Counted from the stretch's first letter, positions 16,531-25,460 are shown. The stretch: 39,038 bases of DNA from Candidatus Scalindua sp. SCAELEC01 (GCA_004282745.1 SHMT01000009.1:1-39038), one strand, 5' to 3'. Program-made: numbers and translations. The notes: generated from the sequence alone by a model not told the origin.

Positions 16531-16643
16531 TATACTAAAACCAATTTGGTTTTAGATTTTTCTAAAAACCAAAGCTTGGTTGCAGTTATACTCGCTCCGT
16601 TTTAACTCGGATTTTATCCGAAAACCATTATGAGATGAGTATA
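16531..16643 (+). repeat. Family B TA-bounded repeat, copy 2
   Basis: TATACTAAAACCAATTTGG at the left; GGATTTTATCCGAAAACC and GATGAGTATA at the right. It measures 113 bp, close to the 112-bp copy at 20944-21055 in the opposite orientation. It lies 31 bp past the protease stop. A second left end (TATACTAAAATCGATTTGG) begins 2 bp later and is cut off. Confidence 0.65.
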
Positions 16644-16683
16644 TATACTAAAATCGATTTGGTTTTCGGGTTAAGTCAGTAGC

Positions 16684-16862
16684 GTCCGGTTAGGTTTTTG
16701 CGTATTTAATTTATTGCCCCAAAACTTGTCATTCCCGCATGTTTCCCGCTTTAAGCGTGCGGGAACAAGCTTTAGCGGGAATCTATGATGAAACGAGTCT
16801 CTGGATACCGATAAAGGCGTTCGGGTATGACGAAAGCCGCCTAAGCAAAAACCTAACCGGAC
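16684..16862 (+). mobile_element. 179-bp inverted-repeat element, family C
   Basis: Perfect 18-bp terminal inverted repeats GTCCGGTTAGGTTTTTGC (16684-16701 and 16845-16862). The interior has a nested TTCCCGC/GCGGGAA palindrome resembling intergenic repeats common in many genomes. There is no coding capacity. Flanking duplications are not evident. A non-autonomous transposon is the most economical reading. Confidence 0.75.
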
Positions 16863-16876
16863 AATGATGATTAATA

Positions 16877-17068
16877 TCAACATTTAAGTTTACTTGATGT
16901 AATTGCAAGCATTCCTGACACATGTTCTCCCCTTGCAATTTTATCGTTTACCGGCTTAAGGCTGTCCTTACATACTCCGCATGAACATAAATGGATACTC
17001 TGGGCATTTGCATTAATTTGAATTGATAGGCATTGTCGTACGAGGAATCCAATCATAAAATGTCTCAT
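16877..17068 (-). CDS. Possible gene remnant with CxCxxC motif (63 aa)
   Basis: The frame ends HLCSCGVCKDSLKPVNDKI and then ARGEHVSGMLAITSSKLKC. The second half reads like a genuine protein C-terminus with a CxCxxC metal-type motif. The first 20 residues overlap the end of the neighbouring lipoprotein gene in another frame and are probably spurious. I do not recognise a family. Most likely it is the tail of a gene interrupted by the arrival of the lipoprotein gene; it could also be chance. Confidence 0.25.
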   Translation of the reverse strand: MRHFMIGFLVRQCLSIQINANAQSIHLCSCGVCKDSLKPVNDKIARGEHVSGMLAITSSKLKC

Positions 17069-18116
17069 CTTTCATAAAAAATGGACCGTTGTGGAACGCC
17101 TCAGGCAGAGTGACTAGGATATAAGCTAAAACATTGCGATGCTCACCTTTTGATAAATCAAAGCTTCCCTTTTTACATGGAATCCAGGTGTGTTCAGGAT
17201 CAAAGAAAGAAAAAACAAATTTTCGAGCCTTGGTAACGAATTCCGATTCTTTTTGCCCTGATAGTATGTGAGCAATTCCAATTTCTGCAATTATATCAGG
17301 TGTGGCGTGTTTAAAAATTTCAGTCTGGTGTTCTTTAAAAAAATCGAGAATCCATCGATGTTGCGTTGCATTTACATAGCGTTGGTAATAGCCACTATCG
17401 GCAATAATGATATGGGTCAATCCATAAAGTTGCGTTTTAAATTTTGAAATTTGGGTTTTATCAAAGGTCTCAAAAGCACTTTTGAAAGCCTCGTTGTATT
17501 CAACTGAAAGATCTACAATACCTAAGTCTCGAAGCCAATATACCCAGTTGGCGGTTTGAGCACTCCAAGCGAGAATTATTTTTTTAGTGAGCAGAGGGGT
17601 TCTGAAATCAACCTCTTTCATTCTCTCTAAAAGTTTATTATGATGTTTTGATGCGAGTCCCATTTCTTGCAAAACTGCCATCGGGTAAACGACACGAGTT
17701 AGATAAAAGTAAAAATCAGCATTGGGCGTAGCAAGAATTTCTTTTTGCAGTGAATCTTTATAAGATGATCCTTGCAAGTCGTAAATATCCTTGAGATACG
17801 TATTAATATATTGTCGATTATCTAAGTGAACAAATGCGTCCTGCAACTTATCGGCAAGAGTAAAAACCCGGAACAAGGATGGAGATAGGTAAGCACGATC
17901 TCCAGTGAGACGGTACATACGGATCCCATAGTGCCCTTGCTTGGTGGGTGATAATGTAGAAAAATTGGCATCTAACTTTGCTTTTATTTTTTCAGCAGCG
18001 AGATCATACCCATTGCTAGCTTTGGGTGATTCAACATAGCGATCTGACAGGGGATTCGCAGTTGGAGTACACCCAATAATTAGTACTGCTGCAAAACACA
18101 AAATTTTCGTTCTCAT
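17013..18116 (-). CDS. DUF3541-like lipoprotein
   Basis: The 367-aa protein starts MRTKILCFAAVLIIGC, a lipoprotein signal with LIIGC. An AAGGG box 9 nt upstream selects ATG 18116 over the in-frame TTG at 18125. The mature protein is almost all helical: LSPTKQGHYGIRMYRLTGD, an AVLQEMGLASKHHNKLLERM segment and IAEIGIAHILSGQKE. The arrangement resembles DUF3541 proteins, known mainly from gammaproteobacteria such as Vibrio and Legionella; that match is from memory and moderate. Function is unknown. AT-rich composition and its isolated position fit recent acquisition. Confidence 0.65.
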   Translation of the reverse strand: MRTKILCFAAVLIIGCTPTANPLSDRYVESPKASNGYDLAAEKIKAKLDANFSTLSPTKQGHYGIRMYRLTGDRAYLSPSLFRVFTLADKLQDAFVHLDNRQYINTYLKDIYDLQGSSYKDSLQKEILATPNADFYFYLTRVVYPMAVLQEMGLASKHHNKLLERMKEVDFRTPLLTKKIILAWSAQTANWVYWLRDLGIVDLSVEYNEAFKSAFETFDKTQISKFKTQLYGLTHIIIADSGYYQRYVNATQHRWILDFFKEHQTEIFKHATPDIIAEIGIAHILSGQKESEFVTKARKFVFSFFDPEHTWIPCKKGSFDLSKGEHRNVLAYILVTLPEAFHNGPFFMKDETFYDWIPRTTMPINSN

Positions 18117-18137
18117 TGTTTGCAACCCTTAAGCCTT

Positions 18138-18160
18138 ACTCTTCCCATGATGGGAAGAGT
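18138..18160. promoter_or_regulatory. 10-bp palindrome just upstream of the lipoprotein gene
   Basis: ACTCTTCCCA-TGA-TGGGAAGAGT is a perfect inverted repeat. It sits 6 bp upstream of the Shine-Dalgarno box of the DUF3541-like gene and 265 bp downstream of the Lcl-domain gene stop. No T-run follows on either strand, so an operator or leader hairpin is as likely as a terminator. Confidence 0.45.
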
Positions 18161-18424
18161 GCAAAAGCAGAATTTCTAAAGATGCTGGAATTAAACACCA
18201 CGAGAGATATGACGCAATAACAGACATACCTGTATGAGAAATACACGAGGAATTTGTGCTGATGGATCATGGCAGGAGTTGCACAACAACTTAACTCTTG
18301 TAACGTGCGGGAGCACAGGGAGGATTTCACCCTGCACCCCCGCCATATTGCTACCATCTCACATCAGGGACAAATAGTAAATATGGTCATCAGACGCGAG
18401 ATCTCCTTGAAACGGTGCCACATA

Positions 18425-20500
18425 TCAGTCACGTATACACCAGACATCATTGGCGCTACCCTTAAGATCATCGAACAGAAAACCCGTGTCGAAACCCACG
18501 GCCCATGCGGAAGTTGTATCGTTGGCAATGGTAGTAGACGTCCAATAGCTCGACACCGGTACATTGGTGAATGGATGACCACTGGGTAGAGCCGGGCCGA
18601 ACATACTCCGATCGATAAGACTCAAAAGCTCATTTAAGTTAGCCAATCGCCATTGTCCCGCGATCGAACCGTCATTAGGCCCTTCTGTTAAGGAACCGTC
18701 ACCAACCAATTCGTTGCATGATGCCAAGGCCGTCAACCAATCTTGTTGACCAAATAAGTCAGCAGCCTTTGTCCAGATAATGCCCGTTAAATTGTCCGTT
18801 ACCGTTGCATCTCCGTTATCCTTAAAACGTCGACTGGGCCAGGCAACCCCCTTTTTGAGATCGCCGTCAGAACCCGATGGTGAAGGATTTAACGGGAAGG
18901 TTGAGGTCTGTCCGGTTTTCGCAACCGGAGAGGGCGGGGGAGCCTGATACACATAATCGGCAAAATCCCATGTATTACTAATTCTCCACCACAATCTTAC
19001 ATAAATGGTGTTCCCATTTACGGGGATTCCATGAACAACATACGTTGTTGTTTCTAATTCGTTTTTCTTGAGAATATCTTTACTACCCGGGCCTGTCGTT
19101 CCCACATGGAGCCGGTACAGATCTTCCTCAGTCCCGGCATTCCATTCGAAGGAGACAGACGCTGTCGTTAATGTGGAGTCAGGTACCGGACTTTTCATCG
19201 TTGGGGTATCTGCTGGGTCAACAGTCACCGTCACCGTTGCCTCGTTAGAGGTTGCACCAAGATTGTCATCCACCGTATACCTGAATGCATCAATACCTAA
19301 GTAACCTGCATAAGGGACATAATCAACCGTTCCATCCGAATTAGCGAAAGCCGTACCATTAATCGGATCACTTATTATGAAGACAGTAGCAGGATCAACC
19401 GTGCCATCAGGGTCGCTGTCGCCGGCTATGACATCTATAGTAACCGGGACATCCACAACCGTTGTTACTGTGTCGTCATCCGCAATAGGCGCCTGATTAC
19501 CACCGCTCTGTGTCCGGTAAGTATAATCACTGTTATACCATGTATCTCCATTCCGCCACCACAACCGCACATAAACGGTTTCACCCGTTAGGGGTATTCC
19601 TGTTACAACATACGATGTTGTTGTGATTTCATTTTTCGTTAAGAAATTTTTACTCCCCCGACCCGTTGTTCCTATATGGAGCCGGTAGAGATCTTCCACG
19701 GTTCCCACATCCCATTCGAAAGATACTGTTGTTGTCGTTAATAGTGAGCCCGGCGCCGGGTTTGTTATCTCAGGAGCAGGACTCCAAGTCCCTGACAGTC
19801 TATACTTTGTACTCTGGTGAAATGCTCTACTGTAGCCATAGACCTTGATGAAATAGATACCTGGCGATGCACTATATGTAATTCTTTCATTACCGCAAGA
19901 GCCATTATAAGAACCAGCAACTCGTGCCGCATTTGAATAAAGTTCTATCTCGTAATCGAGACAAGGGTCTTTCGGGGGTCTTAATGAAAGATCGACAACC
20001 CCTGTACTACCAACATTTATCTTATACCAGTCAACATCTGTATCACTACAGATCAACGCCTTATAATTACGCCCTGACGTTAGCGGACCATAGGATCGAG
20101 ATCTGGAATTATTTGGTTCGTAAGCATCGGTACAACTCCGCGTCGGGTAATCATAGTCAGTTCTCTTCCACGCACCACCAACTCTCCACCACAGTCGAAC
20201 ATAAACCGTATCGCCTGTCAGGGGTATCCCCGTTACACGAAACGATGTCGTTGCAAGTTCGTTTTTCCTTACAATGTCTTTACTCCCCGGACCGGTTGTT
20301 CCTACATGGAGCCGGTAGAGATCCTCCTCGGTTCCGGCATCCCATTCGAACATAACAGTCGCGGTTGTTAAATCAGAACCCGGCACCGGGCTTGTCATCG
20401 CTGGTTCTGCTGCCCTGGCTACCGTAACAGTCGAAGATAATCCAAAGAGTAATAATAAACCCACTGCAATCATGAGAAACCTTGTTAATTTTTTTTCCAT
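18425..20500 (-). CDS. Secreted modular surface protein with C-terminal Lcl (DUF1566) domain
   Basis: The 691-aa protein starts at ATG 20500, preceded by AAGGA; the in-frame TTG at 20518 is poorer. A signal peptide (1-31) is followed by a beta-sandwich module at 35-118, repeated at 245-328 and 433-518. It has the fixed core FEWDAGTEEDLYRLHVGTTG, then GSKD and VYVRLWWR. Between them lie a pre-peptidase C-terminal-like domain (122-240, DAYEPNNS ... DVDWYKINV) and a cadherin/Big_9-like domain (334-430, NQAPIADDDTV ... VDYVPYAGY). Residues 551-691 form an Lcl/DUF1566 domain (RFKDNGDATVTDNLTGIIW ... QWRLANLNELLSL ... YWTSTT). Such proteins act outside the cell in adhesion or carbohydrate binding; the ligand is unknown. 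Confidence 0.88.
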   Translation of the reverse strand: MEKKLTRFLMIAVGLLLLFGLSSTVTVARAAEPAMTSPVPGSDLTTATVMFEWDAGTEEDLYRLHVGTTGPGSKDIVRKNELATTSFRVTGIPLTGDTVYVRLWWRVGGAWKRTDYDYPTRSCTDAYEPNNSRSRSYGPLTSGRNYKALICSDTDVDWYKINVGSTGVVDLSLRPPKDPCLDYEIELYSNAARVAGSYNGSCGNERITYSASPGIYFIKVYGYSRAFHQSTKYRLSGTWSPAPEITNPAPGSLLTTTTVSFEWDVGTVEDLYRLHIGTTGRGSKNFLTKNEITTTSYVVTGIPLTGETVYVRLWWRNGDTWYNSDYTYRTQSGGNQAPIADDDTVTTVVDVPVTIDVIAGDSDPDGTVDPATVFIISDPINGTAFANSDGTVDYVPYAGYLGIDAFRYTVDDNLGATSNEATVTVTVDPADTPTMKSPVPDSTLTTASVSFEWNAGTEEDLYRLHVGTTGPGSKDILKKNELETTTYVVHGIPVNGNTIYVRLWWRISNTWDFADYVYQAPPPSPVAKTGQTSTFPLNPSPSGSDGDLKKGVAWPSRRFKDNGDATVTDNLTGIIWTKAADLFGQQDWLTALASCNELVGDGSLTEGPNDGSIAGQWRLANLNELLSLIDRSMFGPALPSGHPFTNVPVSSYWTSTTIANDTTSAWAVGFDTGFLFDDLKGSANDVWCIRD
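18947..20398 (-). repeat. Three intragenic repeats encoding an 84-aa module
   Basis: Copies at 20398-20147, 19768-19517 and 19204-18947 are similar at DNA as well as protein level. The shared phrases include TGGAGCCGGTA(G/C)AGATCTTC on the plus strand. The near identity of copies 1 and 3 suggests fairly recent duplication or gene conversion. Confidence 0.75.
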
Positions 20501-20540
20501 TTCCTCTATCCTTATCAAATTTTAAATAGGTAGTTTTGCT

Positions 20541-20672
20541 AGAAAACAAATCTTGGTTGTCTGCCCAACATGTCGTTCAGGCCGGCCGTTATCCCCAGAC
20601 AGAAACCGTCGAGGACTTTACTCGTTCAAGTCTATCTCGGGTTTAATCGAAAACCTTTACCAGATGAGTATA
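20541..20672 (+). repeat. Family B repeat, degenerate copy 3
   Basis: Contains AAAACAAATCTTGG, the CATGTCGTTCAGG...CCCCAGACAGAAA segment shared with 21390-21432, GAGGACTTTACTCG and the terminal CAGATGAGTATA. The left TATACT boundary is lost. Confidence 0.5.
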
Positions 20673-20943
20673 TTACGGTGCTAAGTTCATACCAATAACC
20701 CCCTCCCCCGAAAACAAAAGCCCGTTTGAGAATAATCTAAACTGATAAAATTTTTTTGAAACGCTTCAGGAATAATAAAGCATAATGATATAAGACTTGC
20801 TATCGGCACTGACTGCGGATAGCCAAGTAATGGTTGGCGTTAATAATATAGCAAATACTCTTCTTCACACTCATTCTACACCTAAGACTTTATTGATTTA
20901 TTAGCAATATTTCCTCAAGGATAATAAGTATTTGCTGAAATAC

Positions 20944-21055
20944 TATACTCATCTCATAATGGTTTTCGGATAAAATCCGAGATAAAATTGAGCGAGTATA
21001 CCTTCACCAAGATTTGGTTTCCGATAAAGCCGAAAACCAAATCGGTTTTAGTATA
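20944..21055 (-). repeat. Family B TA-bounded repeat, copy 4
   Basis: TATACTCATCTCATAATGG at one end and ATCGGTTTTAGTATA at the other, 112 bp. This is the cleanest copy, with both TA boundaries and both internal palindromes. Confidence 0.65.
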
Positions 21056-21188
21056 TATGAAGTTTCTTTGCCAATTAGAAAGAAAATTTGACTTGGTTAA
21101 TTATTAATTATCTATACACTAAAACGTTTATTTGTCAACAGAATAAACTATGACAAAGTAGGACAATTTAAACCATTCTCGTTATAAG

Positions 21189-21206
21189 GACCCAGGAAAG
21201 AATAAT
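21189..21206 (+). mobile_element. Solo terminus of family A MITE
   Basis: GACCCAGGAAAGAATAA follows TAAG (21185-21188), exactly as at intact copies, but the rest of the element is missing. Confidence 0.5.
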
Positions 21207-21281
21207 ATGTATCAGTGCAAACGAAGTGAATGGAGAGAAATGCCTATTTTCAGGTATTACCAAGAGAAGCGTGGTTTCTTG

Positions 21282-21500
21282 TATACTAAAACCGATTTGG
21301 TTTTCGCTTTTACCCGTCCCCGCCAGAATGAGTATCTTGTTGGTGATCGGATGACAGGCCGGGCAGGCTGGAAACCAAATCTGGTTACCTGCCCGACATG
21401 TCGTTCAGGCGGGCAGTTATCCCCGGACAGAAAACACCGAGGACTTTACTCGCTCAATTGATCTCGGATCTTATCCGAAAACCATCATGCGATGAGTATA
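21282..21500 (+). repeat. Family B repeat, long copy 5
   Basis: TATACTAAAACCGATTTGG at 21282 and GATGAGTATA at 21500 bound a 219-bp copy. It is about 107 bp longer than copy 4 because of a GC-rich palindromic segment (GGCCGGGCAGG ... CCTGCCCGACATG). Confidence 0.65.
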
Positions 21501-21680
21501 TACCCAACACGAACTGGTTTTAGGTTTTCAGAACCCGATTTCACCAGAAATTTCGCCTTTTCTCAATCACAAAATCCTCGCCTTAGTAACACTAAGGCTC
21601 TGGTTTTGTTCAATCGAAAAAGCAAACTTTCAAGCAAACTCCGGCCCAGAAATCCCTAAAATCAATTCGTGATGGGTATA
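21499..21680. mobile_element. 182-bp inverted-repeat element, family D
   Basis: TATACCCAACACGAACTGG at the left matches the complement of the right end (TATACCCATCACGAATTGA), and both run on into TTTTAGG. Its left TATA is shared with the end of the adjoining family B copy. Its right end lies within the last codons of the sigma-54 regulator remnant. Confidence 0.65.
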
Positions 21681-22620
21681 TCACTGGTTATTTGAATATA
21701 TTTTTTAACGGTGCGTTGATCAAGCTCGGTTTTTCTCGCGACCTCCTCGTATGTCCCGCAGCGTTGATAGAGAAGTGTGCAATACGCCGGCACTATCTCC
21801 TGTGCGTTGAGGGTCCCCGCATCGATGCCATGATGAAGACGGTCCTCTAGACCTGTAGGTGTATTACATACATCTCCACGGTAACTGTTTGTGAGGAGGA
21901 TACGGCGTACGGCCTGTTCCAGTTCTCGAATATTTCCCGGCTAGGGATAGTCGCTTGGGAGCTCCTTTCAAGAACAGCGAGAATGGATCTTTGCAAATCG
22001 GGAGTGGGCGTTTCGGTAATTTGACCCAGGGTATGGCCCATTAATGTTTTCAATGTATCAGCTTCCTCTTTTATCTGTTGGCGAAGAGTGGGGACTAAAA
22101 TCACATCCGAGCAGAGCCGATAAAAGAAATCATCATGAATATTCTCCTGTTTCCGTAGCTCATCCAGGGGTCTGTTGGTAGCCGCTATTACCCTTCCATG
22201 AAAACGGATATTCTGATGACCGCCTACTACCTGAAACGTACGCTCTTGAAGGGCCTTAAGCAGCTTGATCTGCACCGGTATTGAGATTTCACCTATTTCG
22301 TCAAGGAAGATGGCGCCATGGGGTCTGCAACGGGCAAATATTCCCTGGTGCTCTTCTACCGCGCCAGTAAAGGCCCCTTTTTTGTGTCCAAAAAGTTCCG
22401 ACTCTATTATGGACTCAGGAAACTGAGAGAGGTTGATTGAGATGAATTTGCTGGTAAAGCTTTCGGCAAAAGAGCCTGTTTTTTCATCGAAAGGGATATA
22501 CCCTGAACGTCCGATAGCCGCAGCCGCTGTCCCCTTTCCAGTCCCGGTCTCACCCAAAATAAAGGTGGAAAAATCCTCCATCCGGTTTCTTCTGGATACT
22601 TTTTTAAAAATAGGTAACAC
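21681..22620 (-). pseudogene. Sigma-54-dependent AAA+ regulator, disrupted
   Basis: The open part (257 aa from GTG 22620) carries Walker A GETGTGKG, the sigma-54 contact loop GHKKGAFTGA and Walker B GAIFLDEIGE. The sensor region ENIHDDFFYRLCSDVI and arginine-finger area follow. After VLER the frame slips by one base near 21960. In the correct frame the text reads ELPSDYP-stop-PGNIRELEQAVRR, where the stop TAG replaces the Trp TGG of the invariant YPWPGN. A helix-turn-helix tail, YEEVARKTELDQRTVKKYI, is still legible down to about 21690. No sensor domain remains upstream and a family D element meets the 3' end. Non-functional. Confidence 0.85.
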
Positions 22621-22811
22621 CCAATGATAGATCTAGATAACAAAAACAGGATAGTTGTGGCATATCATATGCGGATACAAATATTAAGTGTGATAACTGA
22701 ATATTTAATATCAATTTATTTTACTATTTTCTACAATTGGGAAGCAATATGACCAAAGTGCCTGAAATGAGGCCTGTCAGATTCCTACCCACAAACAGAC
22801 AGGAAAAGAGA

Positions 22812-23942
22812 ATGAAAATATACAATTCGGTTAAAAATAAAACAGTACAAGTCCGGAACAGGTTAACAAGAATTAATGACATGGAACCGCTGAGCCTTTT
22901 GTCAATACTCGTAATTTTCTTATTGGATATATTTATTCTGGTAAATTTATTTACCGGTTTGAATAACCACGCAAGTCAGCTGGTTAAACCTCATGAATAC
23001 ATACCCTATATCTGCAGAGATATTATTATTGACGAAAACTGGGTAAAAGAGAGGAAGATTTCAAGGATATCTTCCCTGGTATTAAGAGAGCATCGGTATT
23101 ACTACTACAGAGAAAGAGACCAAAAAGAGAAACATGAAATATGCAAGATTATTATCGAGCAGATTGAACTCCTTAAAAAGGACAAAAACCTAATTGCGCT
23201 CTGTAGAAAAAGAGATGAATTATCAAAAAGATATAACAGCTATGATGACTACCAAAAGCGGATAAGCGATAAAGCCAAAACAATCTTAAGCGAAAGAGAT
23301 AACGTTGAGAGAGACATCAACCGACTCGACTCGGTTAATGAATTCTGGGAAATAATTGAAAGACAGTCTCTCTTATCAGAACAGCTAAAAAATGATCTCA
23401 GAAGATTCAACTTTCTCCACCCAATAAAAAGGTTGTTTTACGAACTTCTCTTCCTTGTTCCGATCTTACTGGTGGTGCTTTTCTGGAATAATCGGTGTCT
23501 CAAGCGTGAGAAATGGCTACAAGCTTTTGTCTCATCTCATCTCCTTGTGGTAACAATTATTCCCCTCTTTTACAATATATGTCACGCTGCCTTTGACATC
23601 ATACCAAAGAACATTATTAAGGAGTTTATCCATTTTCTTGAGTCTATACATTTAATTGCTATCTGGCACTATGCATTAATTGTCGTTGCCGTAATTATCA
23701 CCTTTTTTCTTATCTATATCATCCAGAAGAAGGTGTTTACAAAGAGTCGAATGTTAAGGCAACGTTTATTAAGAAAACAGTGCATGAGCTGTGGCAGGAA
23801 GATCGAACATGACGGAGACTTTTGCCCCTTTTGTGGTAAGGAGACAAAAATAGTTTGCAAGCACTGTAATAAAATAACGCCTAAAGGATTTGATTATTGT
23901 ATTCAGTGTGGTGAAGTGATGGATAAAACTATTGTACAATAA
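22812..23942 (+). CDS. Membrane protein with two C-terminal zinc ribbons
   Basis: Using ATG 22812 (AGGA 7 nt upstream) the protein has 376 aa; ATG 22749 would add 21 residues. Transmembrane helices lie at about 28-48, 208-226, 238-258 and 284-304. Between the first two is a roughly 150-residue charged, coiled-coil-like region rich in Lys, Arg and Glu. The tail has two zinc ribbons: Cys324/327/338/341 (CMSCG ... CPFCG) and Cys349/352/363/366 (CKHCN ... CIQCG), a double zinc-ribbon arrangement. No specific family was recognised. It is intact although flanked on both sides by pseudogenes. Confidence 0.75.
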   Translation: MKIYNSVKNKTVQVRNRLTRINDMEPLSLLSILVIFLLDIFILVNLFTGLNNHASQLVKPHEYIPYICRDIIIDENWVKERKISRISSLVLREHRYYYYRERDQKEKHEICKIIIEQIELLKKDKNLIALCRKRDELSKRYNSYDDYQKRISDKAKTILSERDNVERDINRLDSVNEFWEIIERQSLLSEQLKNDLRRFNFLHPIKRLFYELLFLVPILLVVLFWNNRCLKREKWLQAFVSSHLLVVTIIPLFYNICHAAFDIIPKNIIKEFIHFLESIHLIAIWHYALIVVAVIITFFLIYIIQKKVFTKSRMLRQRLLRKQCMSCGRKIEHDGDFCPFCGKETKIVCKHCNKITPKGFDYCIQCGEVMDKTIVQ

Positions 23943-23964
23943 AATGAAACTTATACTCTAGGAA

Positions 23965-25450
23965 GTAGTTTGGTTTTTTGCCAATATCTTACATTGTAGT
24001 CCCGCGCTCATATTTATCATTTTCGGTGTCCTCTCTTTTTTTGTAATCGCCTATATCTGCACGCTTCTCCCTGAGTTTCTTTTAAGGTTTCTGGCCTATA
24101 TTATTACTCACACTATTTACAGAATCAAGATCATTGGTAGAGAGAGCATTCCTCAGGAGGGGGGAGCGCTCCTTGTCTGTAACCACGTCTCTTACAATGA
24201 TGAAGGTCTTGTACTTGCCTGTACTCAGCGGTTTATTCGTTTTATGATGCTGCGGGAGATCGCCAACAACAAACTGTTAAGGCCCTTTTGGATGGAGAAC
24301 TTGTCTGCATCTTTGCCGAGGGGGGAATTACCCGGACCGGCCACATAATGGTGTTCAAGAGGGGTTTTGAAAGGATTATGAAAAATATTGATGTCCCCAT
24401 CATACCGGTAAATCTGGATCGTGTCTGGGGGCAGCATCTTCAGCTTTGAAGGGGGAAAGTTTTTCGGGAAAGTGCCATCAAGATCGCCTTACCCGATAAC
24501 GGTCTCATTCGGCAAACACATGCCGTCCAGTGCATCGGCCTATCAGGTAAGGAGGGCAGTCTCCGAACTTGGTTCGGAAGCTTTTAAATATCGGCTTGGC
24601 AAGAGAGATTCATTACCCTATCGCTTTTACCGTCAGGCGATAAAGAGGCCATTTAGAAGATGCGTGACGGATTCGAGTGGTACAATACTGACTTATGCGA
24701 AAGCCTGTATGGGGGCTGTACCCCTGTTTCACTCATTCGGGTACACGGGGGCCTTGTGGTATCCCCTAACTACGGGTATGGGCGTTGTCTACCATAATAA
24801 TCCCCTTGATTTCAAGATCACGGGTGAAATGGTTGAGAGACATAAAGCGACACTATTAATGACAATGCCTACATTTCTCATGGGACAGATACGTAAATGT
24901 ACACCGGAACCGTTCAGCTCTTTACGATACGTTGTTGTCGGCGCTGAGAAACTACAAGAGAGGATTACTAAGGCCTTTATAAGAAAATTTAACAGAGGGC
25001 CATTAGAGGGGTATGGCTGCACGGAATTATCTCCTGTCGTATCCGTTAATGTACCAGATGTGATTGATAAAGAGATAAGGCAGATGGGCAACAAACCAGG
25101 CACTGTTGGACGACCTTTAACCCGGAATAACAGCCAGGATAGTCAATCCCGATACGTTTGAAGAGCTGCAGGCCGGAGAGGAAGGCCTTCTCCTCATCAA
25201 GGGTCAAAATGTTATGCTGGGATATCTGGGTGGCAAAGAGAGTACGCGGAAGGTCATGCACCATGATTGGTACATTACGGGTGATATTGACCTTGAGAAA
25301 CTGTGCAAAGAGATGTCAGAGAGTGAACTACCAAAACTGTGGCTTCCTAAAAAAAGCTCCTACTATCAGGTCTACAAAATTCCCGTATTGGGCAGTGGCA
25401 TACTTGACTCACAGAGGATTAAATCCGTGCCCCATTTTTTTACATCCGTC
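23965..25450 (+). pseudogene. Aas-type acyltransferase/acyl-ACP synthetase, shattered
   Basis: The remains are collinear with the 2-acylglycerophosphoethanolamine acyltransferase/acyl-ACP synthetase fusion. First comes the last transporter-like helix (IFIIFGVLSFFVIAYI). A PlsC-like domain follows with LLVCNHVSYNDEG (HxxxxD) and CIFAEGGITRTG. The AMP-ligase part has PLFHSFGYTGALWYP, VVVGAEKLQERI, LEGYGCTELSPVVSVNVPD and WYITGDI, and the typical tail LPKLWLPKKSSYYQ. Damage includes an internal deletion after REIANNK (~24275), a one-base insertion near 24430, a large deletion after GTILTYAKA (~24700), a frameshift near 25125 and a deletion after TGDI (~25290). The N-terminal transporter domain is gone. 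It would have recycled lysophospholipid. Confidence 0.85.
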
Positions 25451-25460
25451 TGATTGTGAA

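Larger units (their letters stand above)
16500..16876. other. Repeat-filled spacer downstream of the protease gene
   Basis: Entirely occupied by mobile-type sequence: a family B copy (16531-16643), the start of another (16645-16669) and a family C element (16684-16862). No gene. Confidence 0.6.
20501..21661. other. 1.2-kb repeat cluster without genes
   Basis: No coding sequence was found. It contains family B repeats at about 20541-20672, 20944-21055 and 21282-21500, a lone family A end at 21189, and part of a family D element from 21499. The DNA between the repeats is AT-rich. Confidence 0.6.

Noticed and set aside
16671-16883. 70-aa frame on the minus strand
   Set aside because: It is the translation of the family C inverted-repeat element.
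21207-21461. 84-aa frame on the plus strand
   Set aside because: It is read through a family B repeat and has no coding features.
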